Shown: positions 34,721-43,957, counted from the first letter of the stretch. The stretch: DNA of 57,116 nt from Zhongshania sp. (GCA_018066965.1 JAGPVP010000045.1:1-57116); one strand, 5' to 3'. A program made the numbers and translations. Notes: a model not told the origin generated them from the sequence alone.

Positions 34721-36093
34721 CGCGGTTTGCGAGGGCTGCGTCGGCGTCGAGGTGCGCGCGGCTTTTCTCCGGCAGGGACTTGCGTGAGCATAGCGCCACG
34801 TGTGTCTGCATGAGCCTCTTGAAACGCTAGCCACCATTGGCCCAGCCCAGCTTCAACTTCACCGGCTTGTTCGCGTAGTAGTAGGAAGTCGAAGCCCGCG
34901 CGGAAATAACGATGTTCCAGGAGCTGTTCTGCGCGCTTACCGGTGCGGCGGGTGAGTCGGCTTTGTAGTTCCCATATGTCACGCATTGGCAGCGAGAAGC
35001 GTTTGGGAATGGCAACGGTTTGCTGCTGCTTGTGCAGTACGCGTTCGGCCGCTTGGTGAAGCGCCGGGATTTCCGGTACTCCGCTATCAAGAATTTCTTT
35101 GTAGACTTTTTTTACCACTGGCCACAGCAGTACCGCGTAGATAAAGGCCGGCGTAACGGGCTTGCCCTCTGCAATTCTAGCGTCGGTATTAATAAGGCCC
35201 TGTTGAATAATTGCTTCTGTTGCCGGCTCGTGTTGATTCAGCATTTTTTGTGTTGCGGGGAATAGCGGGCTGAAGAGGCCGTAGCGCTGCATTAGCGCGT
35301 AGGTTTGAATCCCTTGACCAGACATGAGTAGCTTAATGACTTCGTCAAACATGCGCGCGGCGGAGATGTCTGTGAGCAGGGGCGCTAAACGCTTGAGCGG
35401 CTCTTCGGTATGCTGCTCTATATCGAAATTGAGTTTTGCGGCAAAGCGGACAACCCGCAGCATGCGAACTGGATCTTCGCGATAGCGGGTTTCTGGATCG
35501 CCAATAATGCGGATGAGTCTTTGTTCCAGGTCGCGCATGCCGCCGACGTAGTCGTAAACGCAAAAGTCGCGGCTGGAGTAATAAAGGGCATTTATGCTGA
35601 GGTCGCGGCGGGCAGCATCCTCATCAATTGAGCCGTAGACATTGTCGCGGGTAAGCATGCCGGATTCGGTACGGGCGGAGTGCTTACTGCGCTGGACGCT
35701 GGTGCTGGGCGCGTCGTGACCGCCTCTAAAGGTGGTGACTTCAATGATTTCGCTGCCAAAGCGGACGTGGACGATACGAAAGCGGCGGCCGATGATACGG
35801 CTGTTGCGGAATGTGCCGCGCACCTGCTCTGGTGTCGCATTGGTGGCGATGTCAAAATCTTTGGGTTGGCCGCCCAAGAGTAAGTCTCGCACGCCGCCGC
35901 CAACCAAGTAGGCTTCGAAACCTTCTTCATTGAGGCGTCGAATAACTTTGATAGCGGCGTCGCTGATATTCTTGCGGGAAACGCAGTGCTCGTCTCGCGG
36001 GATTATAGTCACGGAGCTTGGCGCGTATTGGGTGGGTTTGGAAAATCTGCCGGAGAGCTTTTTCCAGAGCCCGGTCACTGAGCTAGATGTCAT
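34717..36093 (-). CDS. pcnB: poly(A) polymerase I
   Basis: 458 residues. Adds 3' poly(A) tails to RNA, marking it for decay. The nucleotidyltransferase core is at about 55-190: 'YLVGGGVRDLLLGGQPKDFDIATNATPEQV', 'RNSRIIGRRFRIVHVRFG' and 'RDNVYGSIDEDAARRDLSINALYY'. The C-terminal domain has 'LPMRDIWELQSRL', 'HRYFRAGFDFLLLREQ' and a very basic tail (PRRRRSPRKPR), typical of bacterial PcnB. It follows cbrB with the CrcZ-like gene between, as in Pseudomonas. The ribosome site at the 36093 ATG is weak, so the exact start is uncertain. Confidence 0.93.
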   Translation of the reverse strand: MTSSSVTGLWKKLSGRFSKPTQYAPSSVTIIPRDEHCVSRKNISDAAIKVIRRLNEEGFEAYLVGGGVRDLLLGGQPKDFDIATNATPEQVRGTFRNSRIIGRRFRIVHVRFGSEIIEVTTFRGGHDAPSTSVQRSKHSARTESGMLTRDNVYGSIDEDAARRDLSINALYYSSRDFCVYDYVGGMRDLEQRLIRIIGDPETRYREDPVRMLRVVRFAAKLNFDIEQHTEEPLKRLAPLLTDISAARMFDEVIKLLMSGQGIQTYALMQRYGLFSPLFPATQKMLNQHEPATEAIIQQGLINTDARIAEGKPVTPAFIYAVLLWPVVKKVYKEILDSGVPEIPALHQAAERVLHKQQQTVAIPKRFSLPMRDIWELQSRLTRRTGKRAEQLLEHRYFRAGFDFLLLREQAGEVEAGLGQWWLAFQEAHADTRGAMLTQVPAGEKPRAPRRRRSPRKPR

Positions 36094-36230
36094 TGAGTTC
36101 TATGGTTAGCCGATAAATATTATGAAGCCGGTATTCTAGCACAGGCATATTTGTAGTGTTGTTAAACGAATGATGGAATTTTAATAGCTAAAGGTGTTCG
36201 AAAGAGTGTCTGCAAAATAATTTGGAAGGG

Positions 36231-36347
36231 TAAAAACGAAGAAGGGGAAAACAATGTCTTCCCCACCCAGGTCTCTTTGCTTATGTATTATTATTATTCT
36301 TACTCTGTTTTCTTATTATTATTTTCATTTTTTATTATTCTTCGCTC
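36231..36347 (-). ncRNA. crcZ: CrcZ-like small RNA (Hfq/Crc decoy)
   Basis: An unannotated small RNA expected between cbrB and pcnB. Reading leftward from about 36347 the transcript would have clusters of A-rich AAnAAnAA motifs (plus-strand 36284-36343, e.g. GAATAATAATAATACA on the RNA strand), the signature of RNAs that titrate Hfq with Crc and so relieve catabolite repression. It would end at a hairpin (36244-36264: GGGGAA/TTCCCC with three further pairs) followed by a T-rich run (TTCTTCGTTTTT). About 115 nt is shorter than the roughly 400 nt of P. aeruginosa CrcZ, so the 3' end may lie further left. The start is inferred from the sigma-54 promoter. Confidence 0.8.
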
Positions 36348-36355
36348 CCAATGTA

Positions 36356-36373
36356 GAGCATATGCCGTGCCAG
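36356..36373 (-). promoter_or_regulatory. sigma-54 promoter of the CrcZ-like RNA
   Basis: On the minus strand the sequence reads CTGGCACGGCATATGCTC, with -24 GG and -12 GC separated by exactly 10 bases. It matches TGGCACG-N4-TTGCW at all but one of the defined positions. CbrB, encoded immediately upstream, is a sigma-54 activator. Confidence 0.9.
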
Positions 36374-36447
36374 TTTTTGTTTTTCTTTAAATATCAACAG
36401 GTTGGCTAATTTACGGTTCTCTTTAAGGCTTTGCAATTTTGTGAATT

Positions 36448-36494
36448 GTTACCTTAATAAACGCCCTTTGTTACGATCCTTTGTCTCTGGTAAC
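36448..36494 (-). promoter_or_regulatory. CbrB-type upstream activator sites
   Basis: Three GTTAC-core elements on the plus strand: GTTACC (36448-36453), GTTAC (36470-36474, 22 bases on) and the inverted GGTAAC (36489-36494). They lie about 100-150 bases upstream of the inferred CrcZ start and begin 13 bases after the cbrB stop, the expected place for enhancer binding. TGTTAC-like subsites are described for CbrB in Pseudomonas as I recall. Confidence 0.7.
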
Positions 36495-36506
36495 GCTTGC
36501 CTGCGT

Positions 36507-37949
36507 CTATGCTCCAGAGCGCGAACTCACTTTCTTTCGCGGAATACCTAAGCGTTGACGGCGCTCCCACAGGCATTTCCTACTTACGCCAAGTTTTTGT
36601 GCAAGTTCGGTTTCGCTCATAGAATCTTGGTGTTCTAGGACGAAGCGCTGGAAATAGTCTTCTAAAGAAAGGTCTTCACTAGGGTCTGCATGAAGAGGCT
36701 TGCGGCGCTCAGATGTGCTGCTGCCATTGTTGCTTGTGGGGCGGGCTGGCGGATCGTTGCGGCGGCCGCGAATTTGGCTGATATCAACGAGTTCTAGGTC
36801 AATGTCGAGTAACTCGTTATCTATTTCTTTGCGATCACATAGTATGACTGCCCGCTCGATAGCGTTTTCCAACTCTCGAATGTTGCCAGGCCAAATATAG
36901 GTGGTAATCGCTTGAATTGCTTTGGGGCTGAAATGCATTAGCGGCTTTTTCATTTTCTCGCAGCGATTCTTTAGTAGCGTTTCAGCCAGTTCAAGAATGT
37001 CTTTACCACGCTCCCGCAGAGGTGGTAATTCTAGTTTCATCACGTTTATGCGGTAGTACAGATCTTCCCGGAAGCGTCCGGAGTGGGCCATTTCTTTTAA
37101 GTCACGGTGGGTTGCGCAAATCAATCTAACGTTAACCTTGATAGATTCTACTGAGCCAATACGGCGAATCTCGTCTTCTTGAATAAAACGCAATAACCTC
37201 GCCTGAGCCTCTAATGGTAGCTCGCCAATCTCGTCAAGAAATAGTGTGCCGCCGTCGGCTGCTTCGATAAGGCCTGTACGGTTGGTGTTTGCGCCAGTGA
37301 ATGCGCCTTTTTCGTAGCCGAACAATTCCGACTCAATTAAGGTTTCTGGAATGGCTGCGCAGTTTACGCAAATAATGGGTTTGCCGTTGCGCGTGCTTTG
37401 GTTGTGGATGGCGCGCGCGACTAGCTCTTTACCGGTACCGGTTTCACCGTGAACTAAGATTGTGGCATCGGTAGGAGCAGCCCTGCGAATGTGGTCATAA
37501 AGCTGCTGCATTGCTTTACAGCTGCCAATCATGCCGTTGGCATCGGCGATTTGCTTGCGCTGACTGCTGTTGGGTTCGGGGGCGCTGGTTTGGCGTTCGC
37601 TGTTGGTGCTGAGAATAATGCGCGCCACGGTTTCTAGCATTTCATCGTGATCAAAGGGTTTGGCGATATAGTCAATAGCGCCCTTTTTCATGGAGTCAAC
37701 GGCAGACTTGAGGCTGGCGTAGCTGGTCATAATCAGCACGGGGGCATCAGTTTTACTGATGAGGTCGGTGCCCGCGGCGCCTGGGAGACGTAAATCGCTG
37801 ATGATTAACGAGTAGTCGTTGACATTGTAAGTGCTCAGCGCTTTTTGTACGGAGTTGGCTTCATCCACCTGATAGTCATTTCGTTCGAGCAGACGCCGCA
37901 GCGCGAGGCGGATAACATCTTCGTCTTCGACTATTAGGATCTTGGGCAT
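36507..37949 (-). CDS. cbrB: CbrB, sigma-54-dependent response regulator
   Basis: 480 residues, NtrC family. The receiver domain (1-120) has the phospho-acceptor Asp in 'LIISDLRLPGA' and 'VLIMTSYASLKSAVDSMKKGAIDYIAKPFDHDEML'. The AAA+ domain (about 145-375) has Walker A 'GETGTGKE', the sigma-54 contact loop 'GAFTGAN' and 'DGGTLFLDEIGELP'. The C-terminal Fis-type HTH is 'SETELAQKLGVSRKCLWERRQRLGI'. It controls carbon/nitrogen balance and CrcZ. ATG 37949 is spaced 6 bases from GGAG and is preferred over the adjacent ATG at 37952. It lies 81 bases after cbrA. Confidence 0.95.
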   Translation of the reverse strand: MPKILIVEDEDVIRLALRRLLERNDYQVDEANSVQKALSTYNVNDYSLIISDLRLPGAAGTDLISKTDAPVLIMTSYASLKSAVDSMKKGAIDYIAKPFDHDEMLETVARIILSTNSERQTSAPEPNSSQRKQIADANGMIGSCKAMQQLYDHIRRAAPTDATILVHGETGTGKELVARAIHNQSTRNGKPIICVNCAAIPETLIESELFGYEKGAFTGANTNRTGLIEAADGGTLFLDEIGELPLEAQARLLRFIQEDEIRRIGSVESIKVNVRLICATHRDLKEMAHSGRFREDLYYRINVMKLELPPLRERGKDILELAETLLKNRCEKMKKPLMHFSPKAIQAITTYIWPGNIRELENAIERAVILCDRKEIDNELLDIDLELVDISQIRGRRNDPPARPTSNNGSSTSERRKPLHADPSEDLSLEDYFQRFVLEHQDSMSETELAQKLGVSRKCLWERRQRLGIPRKKVSSRSGA

Positions 37950-38030
37950 CATTTTCTCCGTGGGTTCGTTCAGCTATTACCGAACAGGCGGCGCGTAGCC
38001 GAACAACATAACGCGATCAGCGGAATAATT

Positions 38031-40988
38031 CTAGTTTGGCTCGGGCTGGCTTAACAAGAGCCGGATATGAATGCGGGTGCCGTGGGTACTGAACTCAGGC
38101 ACGGGGCTTTCAATGCTGATGTCGCCACCGAGGTCATTAATAATGTTGTAAACCAGCGCGAGACCCAAGCCGGTGCCTTTACCGGGCTCTTTGGTGGTGA
38201 AAAAAGGCTCGAATATTTGGTCTTGCAGCTTTTGATCAATGCCGGTGCCGTGATCTGTGACCGTAATATGGGCGCCAGCGTCATCAATTTGCGCGTTGAT
38301 GGTAATCATTGCATCGTCGGGGCTGGCGTCTCGTGCATTAGACAGCAAATTGATGAAAACCTGTGTTAATCGCTGATTGTCGCCCGCCACAATAATATCG
38401 CTGGGGCAGTCATTGTTGTAGTTGATTTGGCGTGCTTCGTTGTCGAGACTCAGTAACTGCACAGCTTCTGAAACACAGTTCCGCACGTTGACCGCTTCAG
38501 TTGCTTGAGTGCGGGCTTCTCTGCCGGTGTGGGCAAAATTGACTAAGCTGTGAACAATGCTGCTGATGCGCTGGGTTTGCTTAACAATTTGCGATGCGGC
38601 TTCGAGGGTTTCTGGGTTTTCGGTGTCGTAGCGTAAGTTTTGAGCAAGGCAGGCGATGCCGGTAACCGGGTTGCCAATTTCGTGGGCGACACCGGCCGCT
38701 AAGCGACCAATTGAAGCAAGCCGTTCTTGGTGGGTAAGTTCGTGCTCAAGTAATTGGGTGTCGGTGATGTCTTCGACAACGACGATGAGCTCATCGCGGC
38801 CCAGCATTTGCGATTCAGTGCGATGTAAATTAAGCCAGCGCAAGCCCTTGTCGGTTTCTACGCAGAATTTGCTGCGGTGCAAATCGCTACTCGCTAAAAA
38901 GCTAATCAGACAGTTCGCCCACGGTTCAGGTAGGCCGGTGAGGCGTGAGCCGGTAACCGCGTTGGACTTTATGGCGGTAATGTCGGCCATCGACATATTC
39001 CACAGCAATATTTCTTGGTCTCGCCCAAGCGCACATACGCCAATTGGTAAGTCTTCAAGGGTTTGACGATGGTAGCGGCGCAGACTGTCGAGGTCGGCGG
39101 CAAGGCCGGTTAAGTTGGCTTGATAGCGCTCAAGCCTTTCTTCTATATAGGTAATGTCTTCGCTGTCGCCCAAAATACTGTCGGTGTAGGGGAGCGCTCG
39201 GTCAATGACCCGTCTGGCGCTGGATGGCCCAACCAGTGACGAAAGGTTAATTTCAATTCGGTCGCGGATGCGTCGTAAAGCGTAGGGGCGGGTTTCTAGC
39301 TCGTTCAATTGTAGCTCATCTAGCGCGCGTCTAAATTCCTGCTCAGCGGCATGATCTCCCAGTGTTTCTTGTAGGCGCAGTTTAATTTCACCTGCGGTTT
39401 GCAAATTTAAAGTATGGCGACTAGGGCGATTTAAGTCGTCTAGGGTACATGCTTCTGCGGCGCTGCGCTCCTCTGCAGAGGTCTCGCTAAATATTGAAAC
39501 GACAATAAAAAATGCACTATTGGCACCGAGTGACAGGCTGGCAATTGCAACCCAGAACAGGTCTTTGTCCACCTCGTTGATATACAGGTAGCTAAAGTAG
39601 TCGGGGTGGTAATTACTGAACATGGGGATTAGCAGTCCCAGCGTCCAAATAACAAAGCCTGCTGTTAGACCGCTGATGAATCCGCTGCGATTGGCGCGTG
39701 GCCAGTAAAGTACGGCTAAAACTCCAGGCAAAAACTGTAGGCAGCCGCTGGCTGATGCCATGGTGAGATTGGTAAGGGTTTGGGTGTCGCCTATGAGTTC
39801 ATAAAAAATAAAGCCAATCAAAATGATGGCGCAGATGAGTAGTTGCCGAGTCATTAATAGCCAGCGATAGATATCGACATTGCGACCTTTGGGGCGGAGC
39901 ACGGGTAGAACCAGATGATTTAGGCTCATAGATGCTAATGCGAGGGTGGTTACAATGATGGCACCGCTGGCTGCCGATAAGCCGCCGAGGTAAATCAGGG
40001 TAGTTAGCCATAGCTTGTCTAGGTTTAGTGATAAGCCAAGGGCGAAATAATCTGTTGCTATGGTTAATCCAGAGGCCTGCCCTGCCCAGAGTATAGGTAA
40101 CACGGGCAGGCTCATAATAAGCAAGAAAAGTGGCAGCCCCCAGCTGGCGGTAACAAGGTTTTTGCGGCTGGAGTTTTCGGCAAATAACATGTGAAATACA
40201 TGAGGCATGCAGACCGAGGCAGCAAAGAACATGATTAACATGAGCCTGCTGGTGTCGCCTGATTGCGGCGTGGCTAGCTTGTGTAATATTTCTGGATGGC
40301 TGTTCAGCCATTGCTGTAAGCCGCCAAAGCCGCCAAATACTGAACCAACCGCAATGAAGCCAATTAATGTAATGGCCAGCATTTTAACAATAGATTCAAA
40401 GGCTAGGGCAACAACTAGCCCCCGATGGCTGTCTTTAGAGGCGAGGTTGCGCGAGCCAAATAAAATAGTGAATACCGTAATTACCACGCAAAAAAGCAGC
40501 GCGCTTAGATTTTTGAAGGTGGAGTGATCTGCATTTAGCGCGTCGCCGACATTTAAGATAAGCGTGGATTCAGCGACTATTTTTATTTGAATGGCGAGTA
40601 GTGGCCAGACTGAAAGCGCTAAAAATAACGTCGCTAGTGAGCCAGCCCAAGAGCTGCGAAAGCGGAAGCTAAGTAAATCGGCCAGCGAGTTAAGTCGGTA
40701 GCTCTTACATATCTGATGCAAGGGCGCTAGCAGTATGGGCAGAAGTATTAGGGCGGCAGATATGCCAATGTAATAGTTGAGAAAGCTGTAGCCGTAACGT
40801 TCAGCAAAACCAACGGCACCATAAATAGCAAAGCCGCTGGCGTACACGCCCAGCGACAAGACGTAGATGCTGGGATGGTTGACCAGACGCGAGGGTAATA
40901 GTTGGCGCTCGGTGGCATACGCAATCGCAAACAGTAGCAATAAATAGCCGATGCCAACAAAAAATAGCGTGTTGAGGCTAAGTGTCAT
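38031..40988 (-). CDS. cbrA: CbrA, sensor histidine kinase with SLC5-type transporter domain
   Basis: 985 residues, close to P. aeruginosa CbrA. The first half is a sodium:solute-symporter-like domain with about 13 helices (to about residue 500). There follow a linker, a PAS domain (about 650-740: 'LEDLPIGVCALGRDQEILLWN'), the HisKA box 'RLAAGVAHEIGNPVTG' and an ATPase domain with 'NLLSNARDAS', 'DHGTGID' and 'GKGTGLGLALVYNI'. It phosphorylates CbrB. The ATG at 40988 is chosen; a TTG 33 bases upstream is possible. No ribosome site is visible, but the start lies inside the 3' end of cbrX (11-base overlap), so translation is probably coupled. Confidence 0.95.
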   Translation of the reverse strand: MTLSLNTLFFVGIGYLLLLFAIAYATERQLLPSRLVNHPSIYVLSLGVYASGFAIYGAVGFAERYGYSFLNYYIGISAALILLPILLAPLHQICKSYRLNSLADLLSFRFRSSWAGSLATLFLALSVWPLLAIQIKIVAESTLILNVGDALNADHSTFKNLSALLFCVVITVFTILFGSRNLASKDSHRGLVVALAFESIVKMLAITLIGFIAVGSVFGGFGGLQQWLNSHPEILHKLATPQSGDTSRLMLIMFFAASVCMPHVFHMLFAENSSRKNLVTASWGLPLFLLIMSLPVLPILWAGQASGLTIATDYFALGLSLNLDKLWLTTLIYLGGLSAASGAIIVTTLALASMSLNHLVLPVLRPKGRNVDIYRWLLMTRQLLICAIILIGFIFYELIGDTQTLTNLTMASASGCLQFLPGVLAVLYWPRANRSGFISGLTAGFVIWTLGLLIPMFSNYHPDYFSYLYINEVDKDLFWVAIASLSLGANSAFFIVVSIFSETSAEERSAAEACTLDDLNRPSRHTLNLQTAGEIKLRLQETLGDHAAEQEFRRALDELQLNELETRPYALRRIRDRIEINLSSLVGPSSARRVIDRALPYTDSILGDSEDITYIEERLERYQANLTGLAADLDSLRRYHRQTLEDLPIGVCALGRDQEILLWNMSMADITAIKSNAVTGSRLTGLPEPWANCLISFLASSDLHRSKFCVETDKGLRWLNLHRTESQMLGRDELIVVVEDITDTQLLEHELTHQERLASIGRLAAGVAHEIGNPVTGIACLAQNLRYDTENPETLEAASQIVKQTQRISSIVHSLVNFAHTGREARTQATEAVNVRNCVSEAVQLLSLDNEARQINYNNDCPSDIIVAGDNQRLTQVFINLLSNARDASPDDAMITINAQIDDAGAHITVTDHGTGIDQKLQDQIFEPFFTTKEPGKGTGLGLALVYNIINDLGGDISIESPVPEFSTHGTRIHIRLLLSQPEPN

Positions 40989-41154
40989 TGCGGCGCTGTT
41001 GGTTGAGGCTGATAAAGACAAAAATGATGATTAGCAGCCATACCACATGATGGCGATACCAAAGGTTACTGGCGTCATTGAGCCAGCGGCCAAGAGCCGG
41101 TGCATAAATAAATGTAAACGTTGCTAATAGCAGTAGGGAAGAGTGAATTTGCAT
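40978..41154 (-). CDS. cbrX: CbrX-like small membrane protein (58 aa)
   Basis: A 58-residue protein too short for routine calling. It has an N-terminal hydrophobic stretch (LLLLATFTFIYAPAL), a central polar part (GRWLNDASNLWYRHH), a second helix (VVWLLIIIFVFISL) and a polar tail. Two membrane spans are predicted. Its stop overlaps the cbrA start by 11 bases. A small gene, cbrX, in this position and overlap with cbrA is known in Pseudomonas. Only a weak ribosome site is seen. Function unknown; it may set the level of CbrA by coupling. Confidence 0.75.
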   Translation of the reverse strand: MQIHSSLLLLATFTFIYAPALGRWLNDASNLWYRHHVVWLLIIIFVFISLNQQRRNDT

Positions 41155-41230
41155 GATGACCGCGGGGTTTTCATTGTCGAACTGATGTTACTGGAGCTAC
41201 TGTGAAACTGCAAAACATTGCGCTGGGTAC

Positions 41231-42100
41231 TTACAAGCTAAGTGCGGTTTGCCTTGGAATTTGATCGACACGCCAATGCTCGACGGCCCATTGCAGTAGC
41301 TCTGTAATACCGAGCTCACCTGGCGGTGGAGTTTGCTGTAAATAGTGCAGCACTTGGTGAAGGTTTTGTTTGGCGAGTTGATCGTCTATGGCGGGGGCAA
41401 AGCTCTGTTTACTCAGTTTGTGGCCGTCATCGCCGACGATAACCGGCAGATGAAGGTAGCGAATGGGTCCTAGCGACAGCGCGTGCTGAAGATGGAGTTG
41501 CCATGCGGTGGCGTCGAGTAAGTCTACGCCACGCACAATATCACTAATATTTTGCTCTGCGTCATCTACAACGACTGCCAGTTGGTAGGCATAAAGTCCG
41601 TCACGGCGTTTTAGTACCGGGTCGCCTATCTGATCTATTGTGTAGTGTTGTGCTCCCTGAACACGATCTACAAATCCAGTATTGGCTTGGCGGATCTTTA
41701 GGCGAATAGCGGCGTCACCTGCACTGAAGGGTTGAATGCATTGGTCTGGGTGTACTCCGTTATTTTTGGCGAGCTGGGCGCGTGAGCAGCTGCAGTAATA
41801 GGCCTGTTGATTATCTAGCAATTGCGTTAGCGCGGCTTCGTAGCTATTGCTGCGCTGGCTTTGCCAAAGTACCTCGCCATCCCAACTAAGGCCGTGGGCG
41901 ATGAGACTGTTGATGATTAAATTGGCGGCATCGCGCTGTTCGCGGGGCGGGTCTATGTCTTCTATGCGTAATAACCATCGGCCGCGATTAGCGCGGGCGT
42001 CAAGGAAGCTGGCTACTGCGGTAAGTAAAGAGCCGAGATGTAAGGGGCCGCTGGGAGAGGGGGCAAACCGGCCAATATAGCCGGTGTTCGAGACTGACAT
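41231..42100 (-). CDS. gluQ: glutamyl-Q tRNA(Asp) synthetase
   Basis: 289 residues: the catalytic half of glutamyl-tRNA synthetase without the anticodon-binding part. It attaches glutamate to queuosine-34 of tRNA(Asp). Seen are 'RFAPSPSGPLHLGSLLTAVASFLDAR' (HIGH-like), 'RIEDIDPPRE', the zinc-binding 'YYCSCSRAQL...DQC' and 'DDGHKLSKQS' (KMSKS-like). It is next to dksA, a pairing conserved in many gammaproteobacteria. A weak AGG precedes the ATG. Confidence 0.95.
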   Translation of the reverse strand: MSVSNTGYIGRFAPSPSGPLHLGSLLTAVASFLDARANRGRWLLRIEDIDPPREQRDAANLIINSLIAHGLSWDGEVLWQSQRSNSYEAALTQLLDNQQAYYCSCSRAQLAKNNGVHPDQCIQPFSAGDAAIRLKIRQANTGFVDRVQGAQHYTIDQIGDPVLKRRDGLYAYQLAVVVDDAEQNISDIVRGVDLLDATAWQLHLQHALSLGPIRYLHLPVIVGDDGHKLSKQSFAPAIDDQLAKQNLHQVLHYLQQTPPPGELGITELLQWAVEHWRVDQIPRQTALSL

Positions 42101-42116
42101 AACAAGCCTGTCGATG

Positions 42117-42139
42117 TGGGCGGCAGGTCTTGCCGCCCA
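42117..42139 (-). terminator. hairpin between dksA and gluQ
   Basis: TGGGCGGCA (42117-42125) and TGCCGCCCA (42131-42139) form a perfect 9-bp GC-rich stem with a 5-base loop, in the 45-base gap after dksA. No T-run follows, so it is probably a partial terminator or processing hairpin that lowers gluQ expression relative to dksA. Confidence 0.55.
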
Positions 42140-42145
42140 TGCGGA

Positions 42146-42583
42146 TTAACCGCGCTCTTGGCGCTCTTTGATTTCGTCGAGTGTTTTGCAATCGATACAC
42201 AAAGTTGCTGTCGGTCTGGCTTCTAGACGCTTAATGCCAATGTCTACGCCACACGTGTTGCAGAAACCATAGTCGTCTTCGTCAATTAGATTGAGAGTTG
42301 AATCAATCTTCTTGATTAACTTCCGCTCGCGATCGCGGGTACGTAACTCAAGACTGAACTCTTCTTCCTGGGTGGCGCGGTCTGCGGGATCAGGAAAATT
42401 AGCTGCTTCGTCTTTCATATGACTTACAGTACGGTCAACTTCTTCCATTAGCTCAGCTTTCCAGCTAAGCAAAATCTGGCGAAAGTGCTCCTTCTGATTT
42501 TCGTTCATGTATTCTTCGCCCTTTTTTTCTTTATAAGGAACGAAGGTCTTTAAATTCTCAGGTGTACTCTGCTGTGCAGGCAT
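42146..42583 (-). CDS. dksA: RNA polymerase-binding transcription factor DksA
   Basis: 145 residues. Binds the secondary channel of RNA polymerase and works with ppGpp on rRNA and amino-acid promoters. The coiled coil has the tip Asp residues in '[14 protein letters not shown]'. The zinc finger is C-x2-C-x17-C-x2-C ('CNTCGVDIG...CIDC'). The ATG at 42583 with GAGGG upstream gives the normal length. It is divergent from the aminotransferase gene. Confidence 0.95.
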   Translation of the reverse strand: MPAQQSTPENLKTFVPYKEKKGEEYMNENQKEHFRQILLSWKAELMEEVDRTVSHMKDEAANFPDPADRATQEEEFSLELRTRDRERKLIKKIDSTLNLIDEDDYGFCNTCGVDIGIKRLEARPTATLCIDCKTLDEIKERQERG

Positions 42584-42789
42584 GGCTGGCCCTCTTCTGT
42601 ACAAGCCGTTAACCGCAAACTGCGGACATGCGCGACGACGCTCTGTCGCCAAACCGGCAAAACTACCAGATATGTCCCGCTTGCGCTACACGAAATTCAT
42701 CTTAAGTGCATCTCATAGCCTGTTACGGTGATGTTAAGGTGTTGCGGATAAAGCTACACTCCCATTTTTACTCAATAGAGAAAGTATAG

Positions 42790-43950
42790 GTGAATAATTC
42801 CTTTGCGCGCCGACTTGCAGATATAGAGCCATTTAGAGTGGTCGAGGTATTAGCTCGGGCCAAGCAATTGGCGGCGGCGGGGCGAGATATAGTGCATATG
42901 GAAGCGGGCGAGCCAGATTTTAGTACGGTGGCAGCGGTTGTGAATGCCGCGAAGGCATCCTTGGATCGTGGCGAAACCCACTATACGCCGGCAGCGGGTA
43001 TCCCAGAATTGCGGCAGGCAATTTCGCGCTATTACCTTACTGACTATGGCTTAGACATTGCGCCGGAGCGAATCATGATTACGCCGGGTGCATCTGGCGC
43101 TTTGTTGTTATTGGCGGGTTTATTGGTTAATCCCGGCGATGGCATGCTGATGACTGATCCGGGCTACCCCTGCAATCGGCATTTTTTGCGTTTGGTGGAG
43201 GGTGAGGGACAGTTGGTGCCGGTGGGACCAGAGGACTGTTTCCAGCTTAGTGCCGAAAAAGCTGAGCAATATTGGCAAGCCAATACCAAGGGTATTATGG
43301 TCGCGTCGCCGGCAAATCCGACTGGCGAAATTTTAACTGCAACTCAGCTGCGAGATCTGCAGTCACTGTGTGAGCGCAAAAATGGCTATTTGGTTGTCGA
43401 TGAAATTTATCACGGCTTAAATTACGGCGTAGACGCCCCCAGTATTTTAGCCATCACCGATAAAGCCTTTGTGATTAACAGTTTTTCAAAATATTTTGGT
43501 ATGACCGGGTGGCGCTTAGGCTGGTTAGTTGCGCCAGAAGAAGCAGTGCCGCATTTGGAAAAGTTAGCTCAGAACTTTTTTATATCCATGTCTACCATGG
43601 GGCAATACGCCGCTTTGGCTGCTTTTGAGCCTGAAACTAGAATAGAGCTAAATCGGCGTCGCGATGAATTTGCTGCGCGGCGTGATTATTTGCTACCGGA
43701 ATTGCGGGATTTGGGTTTTGATATTCCGCACTGCCCTGCAGGCGCTTTGTATTTGTATGCGGGTATTGAGCGATTTAAAACCACTAGCCAGCAGCTTTGT
43801 TTGGATTTGCTAGAAAACCACGGTATTGCGATCACCCCAGGCGAGGATTTTGGGCGGTATAAGGCCGATCAGCACGTGCGCTTTGCATACACTACTGGAC
43901 TGGCGCGTTTAGAAGAGGCCGTGGCGCGTCTGCGTCGTTTGTATGCTTAG
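42790..43950 (+). CDS. PLP-dependent class I/II aminotransferase
   Basis: 386 residues, fold-type I. Motifs: 'GEPDFST', 'HYTPAAGIPELRQAIS', 'TPGASGALLLLAG', 'DPGYPCNRHF', 'ASPANPTGEIL', 'VVDEIYHGLNYG', and the PLP lysine in 'INSFSKYFGMTGWRLGW'. The last residues keep the substrate Arg region 'HVRFAYT'. Substrate unclear (aspartate/alanine/aromatic type). The start is GTG at 42790 with AGAGAAAG upstream. It is divergent from dksA and convergent with the haemoglobin gene. Confidence 0.9.
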   Translation: MNNSFARRLADIEPFRVVEVLARAKQLAAAGRDIVHMEAGEPDFSTVAAVVNAAKASLDRGETHYTPAAGIPELRQAISRYYLTDYGLDIAPERIMITPGASGALLLLAGLLVNPGDGMLMTDPGYPCNRHFLRLVEGEGQLVPVGPEDCFQLSAEKAEQYWQANTKGIMVASPANPTGEILTATQLRDLQSLCERKNGYLVVDEIYHGLNYGVDAPSILAITDKAFVINSFSKYFGMTGWRLGWLVAPEEAVPHLEKLAQNFFISMSTMGQYAALAAFEPETRIELNRRRDEFAARRDYLLPELRDLGFDIPHCPAGALYLYAGIERFKTTSQQLCLDLLENHGIAITPGEDFGRYKADQHVRFAYTTGLARLEEAVARLRRLYA

Positions 43951-43957
43951 GCGTGTT

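Noticed and set aside
39799-40311. 170-codon minus-strand frame within cbrA in another frame
   Set aside because: Shadow of the cbrA transporter region; composition is not protein-like and no start signals are present.
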